A stretch of DNA of 64,000 nucleotides. Source: Cloeon dipterum (taxonomy: Eukaryota; Arthropoda; Insecta; Ephemeroptera; Baetidae). Position 1 is the first letter of the stretch, and each line of letters opens with the position of its first letter. The DNA lies in NCBI RefSeq assembly GCF_949628265.1, contig NC_088787.1:1726501-1790500 (forward strand), written 5' to 3'. This document shows positions 11,096 through 23,517 of the stretch, one piece after another. A program made the translations under genes and the position numbers. The notes beneath the pieces were generated by a model, which searched no databases, had not been told where the DNA came from, and saw nothing but the letters and a program-made list of their open reading frames with translations.

Positions 11096-12252
11096 TCAAG
11101 ACGCAGATCTCCACAAATGGTAGAAGGCGACGTGTTTGCACAAAGTGCGCAAGGAAAGGAAAGTGCCGACGCACCCATAGCCCGGACATACGAATGCTGG
11201 ATGCTCCTGCCGGAAGTGGGTGCTGCCCTTGGGGAAACACTTGCTGCACATCCTGCACCACGCGCCGCAGTAGCGTTCGTGTGCGAGCCTGGACTTATCG
11301 TCGGTGAAATATTGGAAGCAAGTAGCTTTGCAGCGGCATCTAAAGACGTCATTTCCCCTGTCGTGGACTTCAAAGATATGGTCATCGATGGCGTCAGTGT
11401 CCACGATCACGTTATCTCCTTCTGACAAGCAAATGTTGCATTCTTGCCTTTCAAACCAATAACCGACAGTTCCATCATCTGATTACATAAATAAATTAAA
11501 TGCACTCAAAATATATGTTATATATAAAGGTAATTCGACGAGCGCACCTTTAATAATTTCGACTCTGATTGATTCCAAAATTTGTAGAAAAATGTGTTCA
11601 GCTTCTGGATGCACTTGCAGCAGTTCGCGTAGTTCCAGCACTTTAATCCTGCGAATCAAATCAATCAAGAACCTTTTGTGCCAAAGAATGAGATTACCGA
11701 ACAGTTCCACTGCACTCAAAACAAAGTGTTGCCACTTCCTTCTTTGGACCAATGCCTCGGGAAACAGTTGTAGAAACATTATCGCAACCGTCAGAGCAAA
11801 GGTAGCATTCAGGCAAGTCTTTTCCGCTGCCTCTGTCATCGTCATCAATAACGGTTTTCGGTTTAGGTTTTTCTTGATCAACCGCAACTTTGGGAACTAA
11901 AGAAATAATATAAGAGAATATTTTTCATTCATTAATCAATTAACACACATACTCTTTAAGTCAGATTTTGGAGGACAAAGATCCTGATTAGCTTCCTCCT
12001 TGACGACGAATCTAACAAACAAAACGATTTATGAAATTTGAAAATAATTTCTTGCACAAATGCTCACTTAAAGTCAACCACGCACGTGACGCAAACATAT
12101 TCACCACGTTTCAATTTCTTGGTTTTTGGCGGATTGCTTGAGGTGATGGAAATCTCTCGGAAAATATATCTTCCGCTCTCATCAAACGTGTCCAATTGAG
12201 ACTCGCTGAGAGTTGCAAACTGGGATTCGCAGAAAGTACACTTGTAATCCAT
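11096..12252 (-). CDS. Zinc-cluster / C2H2 zinc-finger protein Z2
   Basis: On the minus strand, exons 12252-12068, 12011-11953, 11896-11698, 11648-11548 and 11478-11096 encode 308 residues. It is a paralogue of Z1 with the same order: a first paired-CxxC module (C5/C8 and C54/C57), a second one (CYLC with CFEC), a helical linker, and a C-terminal block of irregular C2H2 fingers. The segment HERYCGAWCRMCSKC matches HERYCGAWCRECGKC of Z1 almost exactly. Intron positions and phases are conserved. The frame also opens upstream of 12252, but the chosen Met aligns with the Z1 start. Nuclear regulatory function is inferred from the zinc ligands only. Confidence 0.8.
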
Positions 12253-12353
12253 GTTGATGCAAGATCGAGAGGAAACTGAGCCTTGGATATACTTTCCAAA
12301 CAAGCAGACGACGCCGCCGAAATTTAAACTTCAACGTGCGTTTGGCCTGACAT

Positions 12354-12359
12354 CTATAA
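12354..12359 (+). promoter_or_regulatory. TATA box of LRR1
   Basis: TATAAA about 140 bases before the LRR1 start codon. The surrounding 170 bases are shared with the region upstream of LRR2 (from about 15200), including an ACGTCATTGAGAGAG segment, so the promoter was duplicated with the gene. Confidence 0.45.
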
Positions 12360-12493
12360 AGGGTGAACGTGAGAAAAATGAAACAAAACTGCCCCTTCGC
12401 TCTTATTGTTAGTTATCAAGGAAGCAGCTGTGAGCACAGACGTCATTGAGAGAGATATCTCAGAACCAGCAATTGTTCCAATTTTGAATCAGG

Positions 12494-14576
12494 ATGAACC
12501 AAAATCAAGCCCAGCAACTTTCACCAGGTAAGGAATTTTTTTTGCCATAAATCTAAATAATATTAAAACATTTTTAAGAGAGGAAGAAAGAGTTGTTGAG
12601 ACTGATGATGGTAAAATGTTTCCAACCGATGGATCGGGAAAATATTTTCCAAAATATATCTCTCCCGGCCTTTCAAGAATTACTAATAATCGGAACACAA
12701 CTCCACACACTCAACCTTACTGGCTTTGTAGATAATTGTCCTTACTCAACGAGGATAGCACAAATCAGAGAGGTACAGTGCAACCTTTTACTTATTCTCA
12801 ATTTCATTTTGGACGAAAAGCAAAACGATTCCTGCTTGTTTGTGACCGTTAAATTTAGGTTAAGCATCGAAAACCGTTACTTTGGCGGTATTGTCTGAGC
12901 CAATCGAAAACTGCCACCTGAGCGCTGGCGACCAATCAGAGAGTATTCTCCTGGCACTTTCCGATTGGTTTAGAGCAATAGCCGAAAGAGTAACGGTTTT
13001 TGCGAATTAGGAACCAAAAATCAATTCTTAATTTCATGGAAGTTATATAAATGCTGATATTTCCCAGCAAATAATAATAAAGCTTATCTTATTATAAAGA
13101 CGATCATCCGCATTTCCGATGACGCGCCACAACTGGTCCGTCTGCGTATAACACGGGACCGAAAACTTCGAGCTGAACGGTACGAGGAGAATATCGTCCC
13201 TGCAGATGGCGCGATGGTTGAGAAACTTTCGAATTTGAGAGACCTGCAAGTTCTGCAATTGGAAGTGGTGATCTTCAACCTGCCAGACTTGGTGCGGCTG
13301 AGTCAAAGACTGAAACGTCTTCGTTTGATCAGCACAAACCTTACGGAAATAATAGCCATGCCAGCTGTCGAAGACTTGAAAGAGAGTTTCGAGGGGCTAA
13401 AAGTGTTTCTTTTCTGGACGCAAGCGAATCAGGCAAATCGTCGTGCATTTACAAGATTTTGCATCGAGAATATACCGACCTTGCAAGTTGTTGGTGATTT
13501 TGCCAATGAATTTTGCACCGTAAATGATTTCTACCTGAACGCTGAGACTCTTATTTGGCCTGGATCTTCAGACTTACGGCATTTCACCCTGGATCTCAAT
13601 TATGAAATTATACCTACCGACCTTCACACTAGGTTCAAAAAAATAAATCACCTCAAGGTAAGCGCTATAATTATCAATCGACTTTTGCAATAAAAATATT
13701 TTGTTCCAGATTATTTGGACCAATCAGGAAAATTCTGATGATAAGAAACCATTTCGCAATGAGGAATTGTTGAAGAAATTCAAAAAAATCACAAGTCTAG
13801 ATTTGCTCGGCGTTCCATACTCTACAATTTTATCTCGCTTTTTAAATAAAAATAGCTATGGATCAACTCTGCTCGCTCTACACGTCACCGAAGTTGGGAA
13901 TCACCATGTAGGGCTGACCTACAATCAAGTTTTCAAAGACTGTACGAAGCTGGAAAAACTTTTCCTGGACGTTGACGACTCGGCTCAGCGAATCACCGAA
14001 AAATTCCCCCCACTCAAGGAACTCAAGCTGAATTTACAGCGGTAAAAGCGATTACACTCATGCAAAGTCATTATTTTTATAGAATAATTAATTTTCCCCA
14101 GCTTTAAAAGAAACTCCCGTACTCTTTGGGATGTCCTAAAAGCACCGAAACTGGAAAAAATTGAATTGATGGGAGAATTAACATACCCGGAGGATTTGGA
14201 TAAGTTGCAGCCATTGTTGGCACGTCATCCTAGAAGCCTGCGCAAGCTCAAGACTCTCATTGTCAATTTAGGATGGACGGACGACACTGATAGAATTGAA
14301 GAGAAGAAGGTCTCCTTCGAAAAAACTTCCCGTTTTCTCAAGGTCGCAATGGAAGAACTGAAAGGAACCTTGACCGGAGTAAAATTCTCTCTTAATGACT
14401 CATGCGAGTTCTTGCAACTATTTAATTGTATAGAAAATGCAGCCACAATAATGGAAATAGTAACCTCGCTGGGCCCCTCATTCCAAAATGTTAATTCGGG
14501 TGATTTCTATTGGCTTTACGATGAAGAACTCATCGACTACCTTATAAGTTTCCGCATCATACATTTTACAACTTAA
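12494..14576 (+). CDS. LRR-like protein, copy 1 (LRR1)
   Basis: Exons 12494-12527, 12579-12772, 13100-13657, 13710-14041 and 14102-14576 give 530 residues. The protein has irregular leucine-rich repeats: LHTLNLTGF, LQVLQLEVVIFNLPDL, LKRLRLISTNLTEI, ITSLDLLGVP and LKTLIVNLGW. This is the kind seen in F-box/LRR and other intracellular scaffold proteins, but no clear F-box is visible in the first 70 residues. No signal peptide or membrane segment is present, so a cytoplasmic role is inferred. The best clue to relationships is its two tandem paralogues (LRR2, LRR3) with the same intron phases, each followed tail-to-tail by an astacin gene or its remnant. The substrate or partner is unknown. Confidence 0.75.
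12869..13001. mobile_element. MITE family 2 copy in LRR1 intron 2
   Basis: The ends AAAACCGTTACTTTGGC and GCCGAAAGAGTAACGGTTTT form terminal inverted repeats, with inner CCAATC/GATTGG arms. A related copy occupies the homologous intron of LRR2. Confidence 0.65.
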
Positions 14577-14840
14577 AAGCTTGTTTTTGCAGCTTTATAT
14601 TCGTGACATTTACACGCGAATAGAACACACAATTATAGGTTTTTACCTATTTTTATAATTCTTGAGAACTTAAATAATTTAGAATAACTATTATAATGCC
14701 CTAGCTGTACTAACTTAAAATCTAGGTTTTAGAAATAAAAAAGCAGTATTGCAGCTTAGAAAAAATTGATTTTATTTACTTTGGTTAATCACTAGCATAG
14801 TTCAGTTTTTCGATGTCATAAAATCATAGCTGTTTGAAAT
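14577..14840. other. 3' UTR of LRR1 and intergenic DNA
   Basis: Carries an AATAAA-type signal near 14735. Extended similarity to the region after LRR2 (17589-17840) shows it belongs to the duplicated unit. Confidence 0.45.
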
Positions 14841-15038
14841 TCACGATGCGCATATAATTATACATAGCATTTATTTTCATGACGTTCTTTGTACTTAAAC
14901 CATTCCTTTGTCCAATTTTAACTCCAGGAGGCTGAATATTTTGATATATATTAGCCAACCAAGTTTTGCCTACAAAGTTTCAATTGTTTTTAGTCCATTG
15001 GAAGAGGAATGTTCGGACGAGACCTATTGTAGTCGTAA
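14841..15038 (-). pseudogene. Astacin fragment (last two exons)
   Basis: Matches the 3' end of the 17841-19359 astacin, stop codon and final intron included. Recognisable pieces are the exon bearing the CAGGAGGCTG acceptor context and the end of the preceding exon. A small insertion near the C-terminus shifts the frame, and a deletion removes the Met-turn codons. Homology stops at about 15038, exactly where a MITE family 1 copy begins. The rest of this astacin is missing, so only a relic of the first LRR/astacin unit remains. Confidence 0.75.
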
Positions 15039-15039
15039 C

Positions 15040-15163
15040 CTAGCAAGACATTCGATATCCAAAGATATCTGCCTAAGGCATCGGGCTGTACATTAAGTAC
15101 ATCCTCCGGATTACCATTGGATTCCTGGATATCCTGAAGGATAATTCAATTTCTTGCTGGATC
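15040..15163. mobile_element. MITE family 1 copy at the astacin breakpoint
   Basis: Starts TAGCAAGACATTCGATATCC and ends ATTCAATTTCTTGCTGG. It lies directly at the truncation point of the astacin relic. Confidence 0.55.
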
Positions 15164-15394
15164 GAAAGGAAATTGAATTCCAAACGAGCAGACGATACCG
15201 CCAAAATTTAAATTTCCACGTGCGTTTGGCCTGGCATCTAAAGGGCAAACGTGAGAAAAATGAAACAAAACTGGCGCTTCGCTCTTATATTGTTAGTTAT
15301 CAAGGAAACAGCTGCGAGCCCAGACGTCATTGAGAGAGCTTTTGGACCTTTCCCGATATTTCAGAACCAGCAAATGTTCCAATTTTTAATCAGG
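15164..15394 (+). promoter_or_regulatory. LRR2 upstream region, duplicate of the LRR1 promoter
   Basis: Nearly collinear with the 170 bases upstream of LRR1 (GTGCGTTTGGCCTGGCATCT block, then the ACGTCATTGAGAGAG block). An in-frame ATG at 15260 would add a hydrophobic N-terminus. By alignment to the LRR1 TATA box, however, transcription should start near or after that ATG. Confidence 0.4.
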
Positions 15395-17588
15395 ATGGGC
15401 CAAATTCTACCTACGATTGAGGAGGAAGAGGAAGTCCTTTCGCCTGCACTTATTGGTAAGAATGTATTTTTTGTCATACACATGCATATAAAATATTGAA
15501 TCATTTTTAAGAGAGGGAAGAAAAGTTGAGAATGATGACGGAAAAATGTTTCCAACCGATAAATCGGACTCCTATTTTCGAAAGTAGATTCCTCCCGACC
15601 CTTCATGAATTGATCGGACCACAGCTGAAGGTACTAAACATAACTGGCTTCATAGCCCATTGTCCGAGCTCGAGGAGGAAAGCACTAATCAGAGCGGTAA
15701 TGCACCTATTTTTTTTAATTTTATTAATTACATTTTGGACGAAGCCAATCGATTCCTTTGACGGTCGAATAAGATTAGGCAGTGACGGACGCACTGAAAA
15801 AAATCAGACACGTATTAAAAACCCAGCAAGATTATGGATATTCGAGGATATCCACCTATTACTTAAAAAATTATAACTTGCTGGGAACCGTTACTTTGGC
15901 GGGTTTTGGTCTGAGCCAATCAAAACATGCCACCTGTACGCTGGCGACCAATCAGAGACTATTCTCCTGGCACTTTTTGATTGGTTCAGACCAATTGCCG
16001 AAAGAGTAACGGTATTTACGAATTACGACCACTAAATTAATACATACTTAATTTCATGGAAATTACATAAACGCTGATTTCCCCAGCTAATATTAATAAA
16101 GCATAATCTTATAATATGTAGGTCATATTCCGTATTTCCCATTACGCGCCAAACCTCGTCCGTCTGCATGCAGCACGTGACAGAAAACTTCGAGGCGTGC
16201 AGTGGGAGAAGAATATTTATGCAGATGACAAGATAGTAGAGGCCCTTTCGAAATTAAAACAGCTGGAAGTGCTACAGTTGGAAGCGATCATCTTCAACTT
16301 GCCAAATTTGTTGAAACTGAGTGCAAAACTGACTCATCTTCGTTTGATCAGCACAAACCTTACGGAAATAATAGCCCTACCAGCTGTCGAAGACTTGAAG
16401 GAGAGTTTCGACGGGCTCAAAGTGTTTCTTTTCTGGATTCAAGACAATTCGATAAAGCAATTTGCATTTACAAGATTATGCATCGAGAATATACCGACCT
16501 TGCAAGTTGTTGGAAATTTTGCCAGTGATTTTTGCACTTTGGAAGATTACATCCTGAAACCTGAGTTTCTTAGGCCTGGATTTTCAGGTTTACGGCATTT
16601 CACCGTGAATCTCAATTATGAATTTATACCTAAAGACCTTGACACTAGGTTCAATAAAATAAATCACCTCAAGGTAAGCGCAAATCATTAATCGACTGGT
16701 GGAATTAAAATTATTGTGTTCCAGATAATTTGGACTAATGTGGGAAATGGTCGAATTGTGGCACCAAATCAGCAAGTAGATAAAACTACGAAGAATCTTA
16801 CCAAAATAACAAGTCTAGATCTGCGTGGCGTTCCACTCATAAAAATTTTGGTACACTTTTTACCAAAATATGGATCAAATCTGATCGCTCTACACGTCGC
16901 CGACGTTGAGACATACCAAATAAATCTGACCTACAATCAAGTATTCAGAGCTTGTCCAAATCTGGAAAAGCTTTTCCTGGACGTTCCCGACTTGAAAGAG
17001 CGAATCACCGAAAAGTTCCCTCCACTTAAGGAGCTCAAGCTGAATTTGGAGCGGTAAGATTATGCAAAATTGGTCATTATTTTTATGGAATTCGTTTTCC
17101 CCAGCCTTAAGGAAAATTCCTATAGTCTATACGATATCTTAAGAGCGCCGAAACTAGAAAAAATCGAGCTAATGGGAGAATTAACATACCCGGAGGATTT
17201 GGATAAGTTGCAGCCATTGTTGACAGGTCGTCCTAGACGCCTGCGCAAACTCAAGACTCTTATAGTCAATATAGGATGGGCGGATGTCACTTATAGCATT
17301 CAACGGAAGCAGATCTACTTTAAAAAAATATCCAGTTTTCTCAGGGACGCAATGAATGAGCTTAAATGGACCTTGACTGGAATCAAATTTTCTCTGAATG
17401 ACTCATGCGAGTACTTGCAACTGTACAATTGCATACATCAGGAAGCCGCAAAATCGGAAATTGAAACCTCGCTGGGTCCCTCGTTCAAGAATGTGAATAA
17501 ACACATGCCACGATTCAAGTGGCTTCACCATAATACACGACTAATCAGCGACCTTAATCGTTTCAAGATCAAATATTATACAATTTAA
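15395..17588 (+). CDS. LRR-like protein, copy 2 (LRR2)
   Basis: Exons 15395-15455, 15512-15696, 16122-16673, 16725-17053 and 17105-17588 give 536 residues, the same size as LRR1 (530) and LRR3 (541). The start aligns with the LRR1 start codon. An ATG at 15260 is in frame and would add 45 residues beginning with a hydrophobic stretch that resembles a signal peptide. The body repeats the irregular LRR pattern (LEVLQLEAIIFNLPNL, ITSLDLRGVPLIKIL, LKTLIVNIGW) and the ELMGELTYPEDLDKLQPLL segment, which is identical to LRR1. Intron 2 holds both a family 1 and a family 2 MITE. It lies tail-to-tail with the astacin gene at 17841. Function is unknown. Confidence 0.75.
15822..15885. mobile_element. MITE family 1 copy in LRR2 intron 2
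   Basis: CCCAGCAAG at the left and CTTGCTGGG at the right are exact inverted ends, with two internal GGATATTC/GGATATCC motifs. It abuts the family 2 element that follows. Confidence 0.6.
15886..16016. mobile_element. MITE family 2 copy in LRR2 intron 2
   Basis: AACCGTTACTTTGGCGGG and GCCGAAAGAGTAACGGT are the inverted ends. Sequence and position correspond to the element in LRR1 intron 2, so it predates the LRR1/LRR2 duplication. Confidence 0.65.
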
Positions 17589-17840
17589 AGGCATGTTTTT
17601 GCAACTTAATATTCGTGACATTTACACGCGAATATAGAGAAACTCAATTAGGATTTTTTTATCTATTTGAACTTAAATTATTTAGAATATCTTTATGCCC
17701 TAGCTGTACTAACTTTAAATATAGGTTTTAGAAATAAAAAAGCAATACTGCAGCTTTAAAATAATAAAAAGATTTTATTTACTTTGGTTAACATGCATAG
17801 TTCAGTTTTTCGATGTCACAAAATCATAACCGTTTAAAAT

Positions 17841-19359
<1,519 letters not shown>

Positions 19360-19887
19360 ATCTCACATTAATTGTTTTCTGAGTTAAAATAATTAAAAGG
19401 ATACTCACTTGTAGCTCTCTGTCTGTTGAATGTGAGTTGGAATAACAGCATGCCGCTTTTTATATCGTCAAGAACATATTAATCTCTATAGGTGTGGTTT
19501 ACTTATTAGGAAATTAAATCATAAAATTTTTTAGTCTCTTCAAAAACCGAGCAGATTTTGTTTGCACACCAATAAGAGTTCCCCGAATTAAGGGCGTGAG
19601 AATAGTTTTATAGATAAAGGCATATCATATCGTAAAAAGAAGTTCAGTGACTTTAATAAAAATTTGCGCTTTTGATGTGATTGTGCAATAAATTGGTTTT
19701 ATGATTTGACTTAGAAGAAAGGCATTTACCGCCAAAATTTAAATTCCCCCTTGCGTCCTTGCGTCGACCTGCCACCTCACGAGAGGGAGGGAAACGAAAC
19801 GAAGCTTATTTGCCGCTTTTAGATAGGAAGCAGCTGGGAGATCAGAGACGAAGACTGAAACAGCTCGGAACTATCCAGATATTGAAG
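19360..19887. promoter_or_regulatory. Divergent upstream region of AST1 and LRR3
   Basis: On the minus strand a 5' UTR exon and intron precede AST1, and TATAAAAAG lies at 19464-19457. On the plus strand, CGCCAAAATTTAAATTCC near 19729-19746 matches the block upstream of LRR2 and marks the LRR3 promoter side. Confidence 0.45.
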
Positions 19888-21832
19888 ATGAATCGACTTT
19901 TACCAGAACAGTCAAGAGGAAAACGGACAACTGGTCCTGAAAAAGCAGTTTCAGCGGAACCTTCAAATGGTAAGAATTATTTTTTGGGAGCAATATACAA
20001 TTTTAACATTATCAACTGCACAATTATAGAGAGGAAACAAGAGCTGTTAACACTAATGAAATCCAAATGTTACCAACCGAAGAATAAACCCAAAATGTTC
20101 CGAGAAACAATTCTCCCAGCTTTCAAAGAACTGATTGGTCCACATCTGACGATAATCAACATTTCTGGCTTTGTGTCCCATTGCCCAGATTTAAAAAGGG
20201 CACCGCTCATCAAAGCGGTAGAATTCCATTTTTTACGGAGCCTGTCGATTCCTGAGGGTAGAATCATGTGATTTAGCTTCCCAACCTGGGATTTGAACCT
20301 CAGGAGTCGATAAACTGGCACTATACTTCCTCAATTCTTTAATTAATTATCGACTTATCAATTCAGGCCATCTACCGCATTTCCCATTCCGCGCCCAATC
20401 TTGTCTGTCTGCGTGCTGCGAGGGATAGAAGCCTTCGAGCCGAAATATTGGACGGAGAGGAGTTCACTGCAAATGACGACATTATAGAGGCCCTATTGAA
20501 ACTGAAAAAGTTGCAAATGCTGCAAATGGAAGAGTTGAGCTTCAACCTGCCCGACTTGTTGCTGCTGAGTGCAAGACTGTTGTGTCTTCGTTTGATCAGC
20601 ACCAACATCACCGACAATGAGAACAACCAAATGGTCGACGGCTTGACGTGGTCTCTCCGTCGACTTAAAGTGTTTCTTTACTGCGCAAATTCCACATCTA
20701 GGGCAAATCGTCTGGCTAGATTATGCATCGAATATGTTCCGTCCTTGGAGGTCGTTGGCAATTTCGCCAGCGACTTTTGCACCTTTGACAGTTACAACCT
20801 GTCCAATGAGATTATTCTACCTGGATTTTCAGACCTACGCCATTTCACCTATGATTTCAATTATGAATATATACCTACAAACTTTCCCACTGGCTTCCAA
20901 AAAATCAATTCCCTAGAGGTAAGCTCTAATCATCAATAATCGATTGATGGAAAACCTATAAATATATTTCAGATCATTTGGCTAGAAACGAAAAATCCCC
21001 GCAAAAATATACGCTGGAGCACTTTGCATTTGCTGAAGGAACTCACCAGTGTCAAAAGTTTACATCTCCGTGGTGTTCCAATCGATGCAGCATTGGCCGT
21101 CTTTTTCACAAGCTTTGGAGCAAATCTGCACACTCTGCACGTCACCTCCGATGAGACAAGCAATACAAAGCTGACCTACAATCAAGTTTTCAAACACTGT
21201 CCGAAACTGGAAAAGCTTTGCCTGGACGTTGACGACTCAGAAGAGCAAATCTCCGTGAAATTTCCTCCACTCAAAGAGCTCAAGTTTAATATGCAGCGGT
21301 AAGTTGTTGGGCCTGTCATGTAAGTGAGCAGATTTTATTTGTATAACTCTCCAGCTTCAAGGAAGTAGACTTCACTACTCTCTGTGAGATCTTGACGGCA
21401 CCAGAACTGGAGAAATTCGAGTTGATGGGCGAACCAGATTACCCTGAAACTTTGTACAAGTTGAACTCATTGATGAACGAATCCGAAAACCTGTGCAGAC
21501 TCAAGACGGTTGTAGTCAATTTCGGATGGACCAACTTGACTGAGAGAATGGAAGAGAAGAGAAGCTACTTCCAACAAATGAGCAGATTTCTCTCCATCTT
21601 GATTCACTTCCGAAAAGAGAACTTGACCGGAATCAGATTTTCTCTGAACGATTCGTGCGAGTATTTGGAATTTTATAGCTGCTTGAAGGTGTCAGCCACA
21701 GGGAAAATAGTATCTGCACCCTTAATTGGAAAACTGTTCCAAAATGTGGATGTACATGACATTCCTAATTGGCTTCAAGATGTCACCGTCTTCAACAAAC
21801 TCGAAAAGTTCAAGATACCACTCATCCAATGA
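19888..21832 (+). CDS. LRR-like protein, copy 3 (LRR3)
   Basis: Exons 19888-19969, 20030-20217, 20367-20918, 20973-21298 and 21355-21832 give 541 residues. It has the same exon phases and repeat pattern as LRR1 and LRR2 but is more diverged (LQMLQMEELSFNLPDL, VKSLHLRGVPIDAAL, LKTVVVNFGW). The N-terminal segment is basic, with a KRTTGPEK patch. Intron 2 contains a small inverted-repeat element. It is the third LRR gene in the tandem series and again lies tail-to-tail with an astacin gene, only 152 bases from its stop. No enzymatic motif is seen. Confidence 0.75.
20243..20325. mobile_element. MITE family 3, short copy in LRR3 intron 2
   Basis: The ends GTCGATTCCTGAGGGT and ACCTCAGGAGTCGAT are inverted. 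The same end motif forms the inner arms of the large palindrome in AST2 intron 1. Confidence 0.55.
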
Positions 21833-21984
21833 CGTGTTTCAAAGCAGAATTAAAATATTCTTGATACACATAAAGGTTTTTATTTTTCTTCCTGGATCCT
21901 TGCCATATTTAGTAAAATTCCACTCGATTAAACGTTTAAATCTAATTAATATTTATTAATCAAAGTATAAGTAAAATCAACAAT

Positions 21985-23381
21985 TCAGACAACACATTTA
22001 TACATAATATTAATTTTCTGGACGTCATTATCGCTCAAAGCACTTCTTTGCCCGATCAAAGCTCCAGGTGGCTGAATCGTTTCTATCGTTGGCTGTCCAT
22101 TGGAAGAGAAACTCTTGGCCGAGTAGTGCATGACGCTTCCGTAGTCATAGGCGACACCGAACGCTGACGTCGAGTTTCTGATGTCGAAGCTCTTCACTGA
22201 ACCTGGATCAACATTTTCCCACAGGATTTTGATCCACTGATCTCTGTCTGTTCGCGCGTGTTCATGGTAAAAGCCGATGGTGTGCATGAACTCGTGAATG
22301 ACGGTTCCTACCTGTAATTCAATTCTAAAGACGATAGCTAGGATTTAAAATTACAACTCACGATTGTGACGCATCCTGGAATCTGCAGATTGACGTACTG
22401 CATTCCACCGTATCTTCCGACCGTCGCCCAGCACCCCGTGTTCTCGCTGTTGATGACAACGTAACTGCTCTGGGAGCCGTTGTACGGCTTGAACCTGATG
22501 CACGTCTTCGCGTGGTACGCGTCGAACGCCTTGTAGATCAGAGCCGTCTGGTTCTCGTCTAAAACCAGAAAAAATCATGAGACCTTGCGAGTCCAGACCC
22601 TCTCGTACTGAATGTTCCGTTGAACTTGTAGAATACTTCGGCGTTCGGCCAGCGGTAATACGTGTTGATCAGACCGTTCCTGCCCTGCGTGCTTGGTGGC
22701 ACCAGCATATCACCTTCAAGGTACGAGCCAAGCTCCTCGGGATTCACGCCTGAGTTTGGATTCCATCTTCGCAACTTGTATCCTTTGTTAAAATGAAGCG
22801 GATTTAAAATACTCCTCAACGTCTTAAAGATAAAGACCGTCTTTGATGAGGTTTCTGAACACACCAATCGATTCCTGAGGGTCAAATTAGGTAAAGTGGA
22901 TATTTTCCGGCCTAAAAGTGCAGCGCGACGCGCGAACTTTTTTTCCCGCCAAAACAATATGGACGTATTTGCGAGAACTGCGCATGCGTCAGAGCTGGAT
23001 TGAGCACTTGCAGAGAGACCGCCTGCACGAATGACTTATTTATCAGATCCAGCCAGCTCTCACGCATTTACGTTCAAATTGTTTTGGCGGGAAAAACAGT
23101 TCGCATGACTCTTTGGACTATTTGGAGGGAAAAAACCTCCACTTTACCTAATTCAACCCTCAGGAATCGATTGGTGTGCTCAGGAACCTCGTCAAAGACG
23201 GTCTTCAAAAGATTTTGTTCTTACCGACTTTCGAATCTGGCTTGCCAATGCTTAGCATCCTGACCTTGTTCAATTCAGCCCGGTAATTCGCATCATTAAA
23301 CTCGCGAGTGACCTCAGGCAGGGGGCTTGCGACGGCTGCACACACCAACCAGGTGAAACAAATAAAAGTGGCAAGCCTCAT
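21985..23381 (-). CDS. Astacin-family metalloprotease AST2
   Basis: Minus-strand exons 23381-23225, 22782-22609, 22558-22362 and 22311-21985 encode 284 residues. A signal peptide (MRLATFICFTWLVCAAVAS) is followed by a propeptide with LEGDM in the aspartate-switch position. The zinc site HEFMHTIGFYHE lies at 182-193, followed by ARTDRD and a normal Met-turn SVMHY, so all catalytic residues of a secreted astacin endopeptidase are present. The first three exons match AST1 in phase and nearly in length (157/154, 174/174, 197/197). The last exon here equals three exons in AST1, so either introns were lost here or gained there. Intron 1 contains a 370-base palindromic element. Confidence 0.9.
22834..23206. 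mobile_element. MITE family 3, long palindrome in AST2 intron 1
   Basis: The outer arms AGACCGTCTTTGATGAGG and CCTCGTCAAAGACGGTCT and the inner arms CACCAATCGATTCCTGAGGG and CCCTCAGGAATCGATTGGTG are inverted over about 370 bases. The centre holds TTTTGGCGGGAAAAA and its partner. Non-autonomous, with no coding frame. Confidence 0.7.
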
Positions 23382-23510
23382 CTCCTCGTCTTTAAAAATC
23401 AAATAGGGATAAATTACAATTAATGACTGGGAGGAGAATAAATGTATACTCACGACTATTTCCTTAAGTGACTGTGCTGGAGAATGTTGTGGAATTGCAG
23501 AGACTGCTGC

Positions 23511-23517
23511 TTTTATA
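23511..23517 (-). promoter_or_regulatory. TATA box of AST2
   Basis: TATAAAA on the minus strand, about 130 bases upstream of the start codon. A 5' UTR intron lies between (donor near 23450, acceptor just before the ATG-bearing exon). Confidence 0.55.

Noticed and set aside
20281-20310. A tRNA-like B box (GGTTCAAATCCC) on the minus strand
   Set aside because: No acceptor or anticodon arms can be folded around it. It lies within an inverted-repeat element, so a tRNA gene call is not supported.
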